Of a DNA stretch of 40,589 nt, positions 36,266 to 40,589 are shown in pieces (the first letter of the stretch is position 1; every line of letters starts with the position of its first letter). The DNA comes from Deltaproteobacteria bacterium (GTDB lineage Bacteria > Myxococcota > Myxococcia > Myxococcales > 40CM-4-68-19), in NCBI GenBank assembly GCA_005879805.1, contig VBKL01000067.1, positions 1 to 40,589 on the forward strand, written 5' to 3'. A program made the position numbers and the translations under genes. A model generated the notes under the pieces. That model saw only the letters and a list, made by a program, of their open reading frames with translations. It ran no database searches and was not told the DNA's origin.

Positions 36266-36974
36266 ACCTCGCAATCCTCGCGCTTTCCACCAGCGTCCTC
36301 TTCGCGCAGGCGCCCTCCCAGGCCGACGACGACCTCGCCGAGCAGGTCCGCCTCGCCAAGCGGGATGTCGACTCGGGAGAGTATGCGAAGGCCTCCCAGC
36401 GCCTCGCGCAGCTGGTCGAGGCCGGCCACTTCCAGTCGCAGGACTTGCGCTCGGAAGCGTACCGGCTCCTGGGCATCTCGCTCATCTTGCAGCAACCGCC
36501 AAGGCCCGAGGAGGCGAAGAACGCTTTCCGCGAGGTGCTGCTCGTCGACCCCGACACGGAGCTCGATCCCTTCTACGTTCCCCAGCGGGTGGTCGACTTC
36601 TTCGATCAGGAGAAGAAAGAGCTCGAGCCGCAGCTGGCCCCCATCCGGGCGCAGAAACGCGCCGAGCGCGATGTGCGTCGCAAGCAACTCGAGGCGGAAG
36701 CGGCAAAGCGGCGCGAGGAGGAGCAGCAGCGCCGGATCCGCTCGCTGCAGCCGAACGTCGAGCGGCGGGTGATCCAGCGCGAGTTCTGGGTCTCGCTCCT
36801 GGAGGCGCCGTGGACGCCGCCATCCACTTCAAGCCCGAGACCCAGCTGCAGGACAAGCTCCTCGTGCCGCCCGCGCCGGGCGCCCCCACCGGGTCGCTCC
36901 ATCCGGAAGAGCGGCGCGCCCCGCGGCACGCGAAAGCGGAGCCCGTCACAGCCTCGTACGAGGGGGCGCCCTGA
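36262..36974 (+). pseudogene. TPR protein with missing membrane segment and frame change
   Basis: Starts at ATG 36262, overlapping the kinase stop. It has a signal peptide (MNLAILALSTSVLFAQA), TPR-like helices (YAKASQRLAQLVEAGHFQ, PEEAKNAFREVLLVDPDTEL, DPFYVPQRVVDFFDQEKKEL) and a charged coiled coil (about 36,645-36,750) ending RRVIQREFWVSLL at about 36,800. The sequence then makes sense only two frames over: GAVDAAIHFKPETQLQDKLL to GAP and a stop at 36,974. In the related myxobacterial proteins I know, this joint normally spans a segment with a glycine-rich turn (PFG-x-GQFQNG) and membrane helices, roughly 80-120 residues; here it is absent. The frame starting at 36262 runs on to 37,320 only as antisense-like noise. 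Confidence 0.72.
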
Positions 36975-36977
36975 TTC

Positions 36978-38807
36978 ATGGCCACCCTGGTCCTTCATCT
37001 TCCCGGCTCGCCGCCGACCCCCTTCCCGCTCCTCAAACCACTCGTCAGCGTCGGGGCCGCGGCGGACAGCGACGTGCGGGTGCCGCACATGCGCGGCCTG
37101 GTCGCCATCCAGTTCGACGGGCGCAGCTTCACCGCCACCGCGCTCGAAGGCGCCCCGCTGGTCGTCAACGGCAGAAAGCGCGATCGCTGCGCGCTCGAGG
37201 ACGGCGACACGCTCGACGTCTCCGGCGCGCGTCTCGTCTTCGAGAAGGCCGACCGCGAGGTTGCGCCGGCGGAAACATCGGCGGCAACGGCGCGCACCGA
37301 AGCCACCGCGCTCGCCGTGACGAGGCTCGCGGAGTTCGCGCAAGCGCTCGGGCGCGAGCCGGCGCTGGATCGCGCGCTCATCCGCCTCCTCGACTCGATC
37401 GTCGAGGTGGTGAAGGCGGACAAGGGATTCGTCCTCGTCGTCGAGGGAGGGCCCCCCGAAGTCCTGGCGGCGCGCAATTTCCAGCAGCAGGACATCGAGG
37501 ACGCCGTCGAACGGCTCTCCGACTCGATCGTGCGCCGGGCCCTCGACACCAAGCAGCCCGTCATCGTCTCCGACGCGATCAACGACGAGCAGTTCAACGC
37601 TTCCGAGAGCGTGGTGAACCTGAAGCTGGCCTCGGTGATGTGCGTCCCGCTCCTCCTGCGCGGGGAGGTGTCGGGCGCCGTCTACGTCGGGAACGATCGT
37701 CTGGCGAGCCTCTTCACACCGAGAGAGCTCCTGCTCATGACGAGCTTCTGCTCGACGGCGACCTTGCTCCTGGAGCACGCCAAGACCCTCGACGAGCTCC
37801 GCGCCGACAAGGCGGAATTGCAGAGCCGGCTCGACGCGCAGGCCTATGGCGACATCATCGGCGCCTGCGAGGCGATGCGGGACATCTTCCGCAAGATCGA
37901 CAAGGTGGCGGCGACCAACATCGACGTGCTCGTCACCGGCGAGTCGGGAACCGGCAAGGAGCTCATCGCCCGCGAATTGCACCGGCGCTCGCCCCGCAAG
38001 AACGGGCCTTTCATCGCCATCAATTGCGGCGCCATTCCCGAGAACCTGCTCGAAAGCGAGCTGTTCGGCCACGCCAAGGGCGCTTTCACCGGCGCGATCG
38101 CGGCGCGGCCGGGCAAGTTCCAGGCGGCGAGCTCTGGGACCCTGTTCCTCGACGAGATCGGGGAGATGCCCCCGCCGCTACAAGTGAAGCTCCTGCGGGC
38201 CCTCCAGGAGCGCGCCGTCACCCGCGTAGGAGAGACGAAGAGCGAGCCTGTCGACATCCGCATCGTCTCCGCCACCAACAAGGACCTGGAAGCGGAGATG
38301 AATGCCGGACGGTTCCGCGAGGACCTCTACTACCGCGTGAACGTCGTGCACCTGCACCTGCCGCCCTTGCGCGAGCGGGGCGACGACGCGCTCATGCTCG
38401 CCAAGTTCTTCCTCACCCGCGCGACGCGCGAGCTCTCCGCCAAGGTCAAGGGCTTCAGCCGCCAGGCGCTCAACGCCATCCGGCATTTCCGCTGGCCCGG
38501 CAACATCCGGCAGCTCGAGAACCGCATCAAGAAAGCGGTGGTGCTCGCCGACGGACCGCTCATCACCCCCGAGGACATGGAGCTGCGGCCCGAGCATCTC
38601 GACCCGATCCTCCCTCTCGCCCAGGCGCTGGAGAACTTCCGCAACCGGTACATCAACGATGTGCTGGAGCGGAACGGCGGCAACCGCACCAAGACCGCGA
38701 AGGACCTCGGCGTCGATCCACGCACCATTTTTCGCCATCTGGAAAAGGAGGCGGAGGAGCGCGGAGAGGCGCTCCCCGCTAGCAGCGACGATGCCCTGGA
38801 ACCCTGA
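36978..38807 (+). CDS. FHA-GAF sigma-54-dependent transcriptional activator
   Basis: 609-aa bacterial enhancer-binding protein. N-terminal FHA-like domain (about 8-90), GAF domain (about 110-265, VVKADKGFVLVVEGG to ELLLMTSFCSTATLL), then the AAA+ domain with Walker A GESGTGKE (about 321-328), sigma-54-contacting GAFTGA (about 368-373), Walker B TLFLDEIGEM, and sensor/arginine region DIRIVSATNKDL, LYYRVNV. A C-terminal Fis-type helix-turn-helix (NGGNRTKTAKDLGVDPRTIF) binds DNA. It activates sigma-54 RNA polymerase. FHA domains read phosphothreonine, and such proteins pair with Ser/Thr kinases in myxobacteria. The FHA here lacks the conserved GR (VSVGAAADSD) and the RxxSxxH motif, so phosphopeptide binding is doubtful. 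The gene is intact and starts 3 bp after the TPR remnant. Confidence 0.94.
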   Translation: MATLVLHLPGSPPTPFPLLKPLVSVGAAADSDVRVPHMRGLVAIQFDGRSFTATALEGAPLVVNGRKRDRCALEDGDTLDVSGARLVFEKADREVAPAETSAATARTEATALAVTRLAEFAQALGREPALDRALIRLLDSIVEVVKADKGFVLVVEGGPPEVLAARNFQQQDIEDAVERLSDSIVRRALDTKQPVIVSDAINDEQFNASESVVNLKLASVMCVPLLLRGEVSGAVYVGNDRLASLFTPRELLLMTSFCSTATLLLEHAKTLDELRADKAELQSRLDAQAYGDIIGACEAMRDIFRKIDKVAATNIDVLVTGESGTGKELIARELHRRSPRKNGPFIAINCGAIPENLLESELFGHAKGAFTGAIAARPGKFQAASSGTLFLDEIGEMPPPLQVKLLRALQERAVTRVGETKSEPVDIRIVSATNKDLEAEMNAGRFREDLYYRVNVVHLHLPPLRERGDDALMLAKFFLTRATRELSAKVKGFSRQALNAIRHFRWPGNIRQLENRIKKAVVLADGPLITPEDMELRPEHLDPILPLAQALENFRNRYINDVLERNGGNRTKTAKDLGVDPRTIFRHLEKEAEERGEALPASSDDALEP

Positions 38808-38916
38808 CATCGATGTCGTGGATCGCGCAGGCTCGAGCCCACGCCAGGAGGCCCGCTCAGACCGGGGGCGGGCTGGCGCGCGGTTTGCTCTGAACGCAGG
38901 CGGGAGAGGTGTTTCT

Positions 38917-39591
38917 GTGGTCCTGCTCGGGCTTGGACTTTCCGGTTGTCTAGTCCCACAAAGCGTGGAGCAGAACGACAACGCCAGCCGACAACACACG
39001 GTGCCGATCATCGACCTATCGTCGCTGCCGTCGTACCTTTCGTCGCCGAGCATCCCTGTTTATCTGCAGGGAACGGACGACGTCGGGCCGCAGTGTCATT
39101 GCCACCTGCAGTTGCAGGTCCCCAACATCACCGATCAAGATCCCACCATCGATCTGCAGGCGCGCTGGTACGTCGATTACGACCTGGGAACTCCGCCGTC
39201 GCAGCTCCCGGCCGCGGTGCCCACGGACCTCCCAGGCTCGTTCAGCCAGCCCGGACTCTCGCGGGGAGGAGTTGCCTTCGACATCGACGCCGACGCGCTC
39301 GCGCCGGGGATTCACGTTATCGAGCTGGTGGTCGCCGAGAAGCAGGGATTCGCACCCGACAACGCGAACGTGATCTTGCCCCATCGTTCGCTCTTGCTCG
39401 GATTTGACGGCACGACGCTCAAGATCGTCGTGGAGGTGAAACCAGTGCGAAAGCTCCGTTTGCTTCCTCGGCGAGTGCCGTTCCACCGCCGCGGCGCTTT
39501 CCCTGGTGCACGCCGAAGTACACAGCGCCGATTCGCGCTACGGGGCGCTGCAGTCGAGCGCCATCGATCTGCGGAGGACCCCGGTCGCTGA
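38917..39591 (+). CDS. Lipoprotein of unknown function, coding frame lost near 39,437
   Basis: Short lipoprotein signal (VVLLGLGLSGCLVPQ, lipobox LSGC) starting at GTG 38917 with GGGAGAGG upstream; an earlier GTG near 38,816 is possible. The mature part holds IIDLSSLPSYLSSPSIPVYL, a Cys pair QCHCHLQLQVP, ARWYVDYDLGT, GIHVIELVVAEKQGF and LPHRSLLLGFDG, a pattern I know from small myxobacterial lipoproteins but cannot name. Third-position G/C is high up to TTLKIVVEV (about 39,437), then drops sharply, while the next frame (from 39,440) becomes coding-like. Loss of one A in GTGAAACCA would fuse the lipoprotein to the following repeat protein. The open frame formally ends at 39,591. Confidence 0.65.
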   Translation: MVLLGLGLSGCLVPQSVEQNDNASRQHTVPIIDLSSLPSYLSSPSIPVYLQGTDDVGPQCHCHLQLQVPNITDQDPTIDLQARWYVDYDLGTPPSQLPAAVPTDLPGSFSQPGLSRGGVAFDIDADALAPGIHVIELVVAEKQGFAPDNANVILPHRSLLLGFDGTTLKIVVEVKPVRKLRLLPRRVPFHRRGAFPGARRSTQRRFALRGAAVERHRSAEDPGR

Positions 39592-40589
39592 TTTCACCCT
39601 GCAGCCTTTGCTGACCGTGTCGGGCCGGGTGACGCAGCTGGCCGATCCGCCCGCAACCGGAACCGCTCCGGTACCGAACGCCACCATCGTGTTCACCGAT
39701 CTGGCGCCGCCGATCCCGGATCGGATCGTTTCCATCTCGGCCCAGAGCGACTCGAGCGCGGCGTCGGCGGGAACGTACACGGTCCAGCTGCCCGCCTCGA
39801 CCTACGACGTCCTCGTCGCGCCCTCGAGCGCGCCGGTGGCGCGTCCGGACGGTCCGGTCGCCGTCAGCAACCCCTCGCTCGATCTGGTGCTACCGGCGAA
39901 GGCGTCGCTCACGCACGTCACCGGAACCCTGCAGATCAACGGTACCGGTCGGCTCGCGGGCGCCCAGGTCTCCGCGGTCGATGCAGCCGGAACGTCGATC
40001 GCCGTTCCCCAGATCTCCGCCAGCGACGGGACCTTCGCGCTCGATCTGCCGCCAGGGCCGCCCGCGTTTTCGCTCCAGGTCGGACCTGCCGCCACTCCAT
40101 CCGCGACCGACCCGATTCCGAGCTTCAACGCCAAGCCGTTCGCTCCGGGGCAGCCGGCAGCTCTCGGGATCATCGACCTCGGAACGCTGCCGCCACCCGT
40201 GACCGTCACGGGCAAGGTGGTGGACGCGCGGGCTGCGGTGATCGCCTCCGCCCGCGTGTTCCTGCTCAGCACCGACGCGACCCCCTACGTGCTGTCTCGG
40301 CAGACGACCACGGCCAGCGACGGGACGTTCTCCGTGGTGGTGCGCGCCGGCACCTACCTCATCGTGGCGGCACCCGACGCGGATCCTGCGCAGCCCGCCG
40401 TCAGCGAAGCCCTCAGCGTGCCAATTCCCTCTTCGGTGAACCTGGGTATCGTCTGCCCCGACAAGGTGAAGGTGACCGGAACGGTAGTCCGCTCCGACGG
40501 CCGCGCGGCCTCGGCTGGATTCCGGGTCGATGCGACGCGCGTTGCGGACCAGCTCGTTGCCGGCCGGGGGACGCGAACCGCGACGACCG
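39440..40589 (+). CDS. Carboxypeptidase-regulatory-like repeat protein (start unclear, runs off the window)
   Basis: Frame open from 39440 to the window end. It begins NQCESSVCFLGECRST, a short Cys-rich knot-like stretch, then at least four Ig-like/CarboxypepD_reg-type repeats, each opening with a V-x-G-x-V strand: LLTVSGRVTQL, THVTGTLQING, VTVTGKVVDAR and VKVTGTVVRSDG, with YTVQLPASTYDVLVAP-type Tyr-turns between. No ATG is present in this frame; GTG 39506 is the only usual start and gives no signal peptide, while coding bias extends upstream to 39440. It is therefore probably the continuation of the lipoprotein gene after an indel (or a gene whose start was lost). Likely a secreted or surface protein. 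Confidence 0.7.

Noticed and set aside
31640-36274. A 1544-codon open frame on the minus strand
   Set aside because: Only its last about 305 codons (GGDEF protein) are real. The rest is antisense to the SDR, TPR and kinase genes and has low-complexity Arg/Gly/Ala-rich translation typical of high-GC shadow frames.

Overview
The window is high-GC DNA (roughly 70% by eye) with strong G/C third-position bias, densely packed genes and frequent GTG/TTG starts. It most likely comes from a myxobacterium-like bacterium (Myxococcota, formerly Deltaproteobacteria). Pointers to this are a CarF/TMEM189-type plasmalogen desaturase, a PilZ-like protein of the myxobacterial kind, a Ser/Thr kinase next to an FHA-GAF sigma-54 activator, many small lipoproteins, and a Lon of the LonV/LonD size. 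No tRNA, rRNA, CRISPR array, insertion sequence, phage gene or integrase was seen, so this looks like a chromosomal core/household region rather than an island.

Layout. 1-6.7 kb: end of an iron-type ABC substrate-binding protein, CarF homologue (minus), cupredoxin-like lipoprotein, alpha/beta hydrolase, PafB-PafC (WYL) fusion, small c-type cytochrome and a Glu/Leu/Phe/Val-type dehydrogenase that lacks part of its catalytic core. 6.8-11 kb: an unknown secreted protein, a universal stress protein, then a DUF3015-DUF4105 pair. 11.1-14.6 kb: SthA-type transhydrogenase, a polytopic membrane protein, a PilZ-like protein. 14.6-19.7 kb: a minus-strand envelope/protein-quality run read in the order Nudix, FtsH, stand-alone sigma-70 region 1.1-like protein, HtrA/Do protease. 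19.8-24.8 kb: secreted S1-type protease, CoA-binding protein, and the histidine degradation pair hutU-hutI. 24.8-28.9 kb (minus): long-chain acyl-CoA ligase, secreted TPR-like protein, VWA lipoprotein. 29-31.6 kb: Lon with a recognisable promoter and a textbook terminator. 31.6-40.6 kb: PAS-like/GGDEF cyclase (minus), then a plus-strand run of degenerate SDR, TPR protein, Ser/Thr kinase, TPR/membrane protein, sigma-54 activator, lipoprotein and a carboxypeptidase-regulatory-like repeat protein that runs off the end.

The most notable thing is a set of interrupted genes. The kinase (junction near 34,770) and the TPR/membrane protein (near 36,800) each join a good N-terminal part to a good C-terminal part in another frame, with a well-defined middle segment missing. 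The lipoprotein changes frame near 39,437. The dehydrogenase lacks about 60-70 residues in frame near 6,520. This is either a real decaying/deleted signalling locus or a series of local assembly deletions; raw reads would decide. Other points are the free-standing sigma region 1.1-like domain between ftsH and htrA, an Asp-to-Asn change at the expected metal/catalytic position of HutI, and an FHA domain and an SDR that have both lost signature residues.

No intergenic stretch exceeds about 200 bases. The larger ones (28,903-29,103; 32,558-32,731; 34,466-34,629; 1,611-1,736; 6,688-6,834; 10,982-11,129; 16,597-16,745; 19,145-19,279) hold the promoters, palindromes and hairpins listed, or nothing I recognise.
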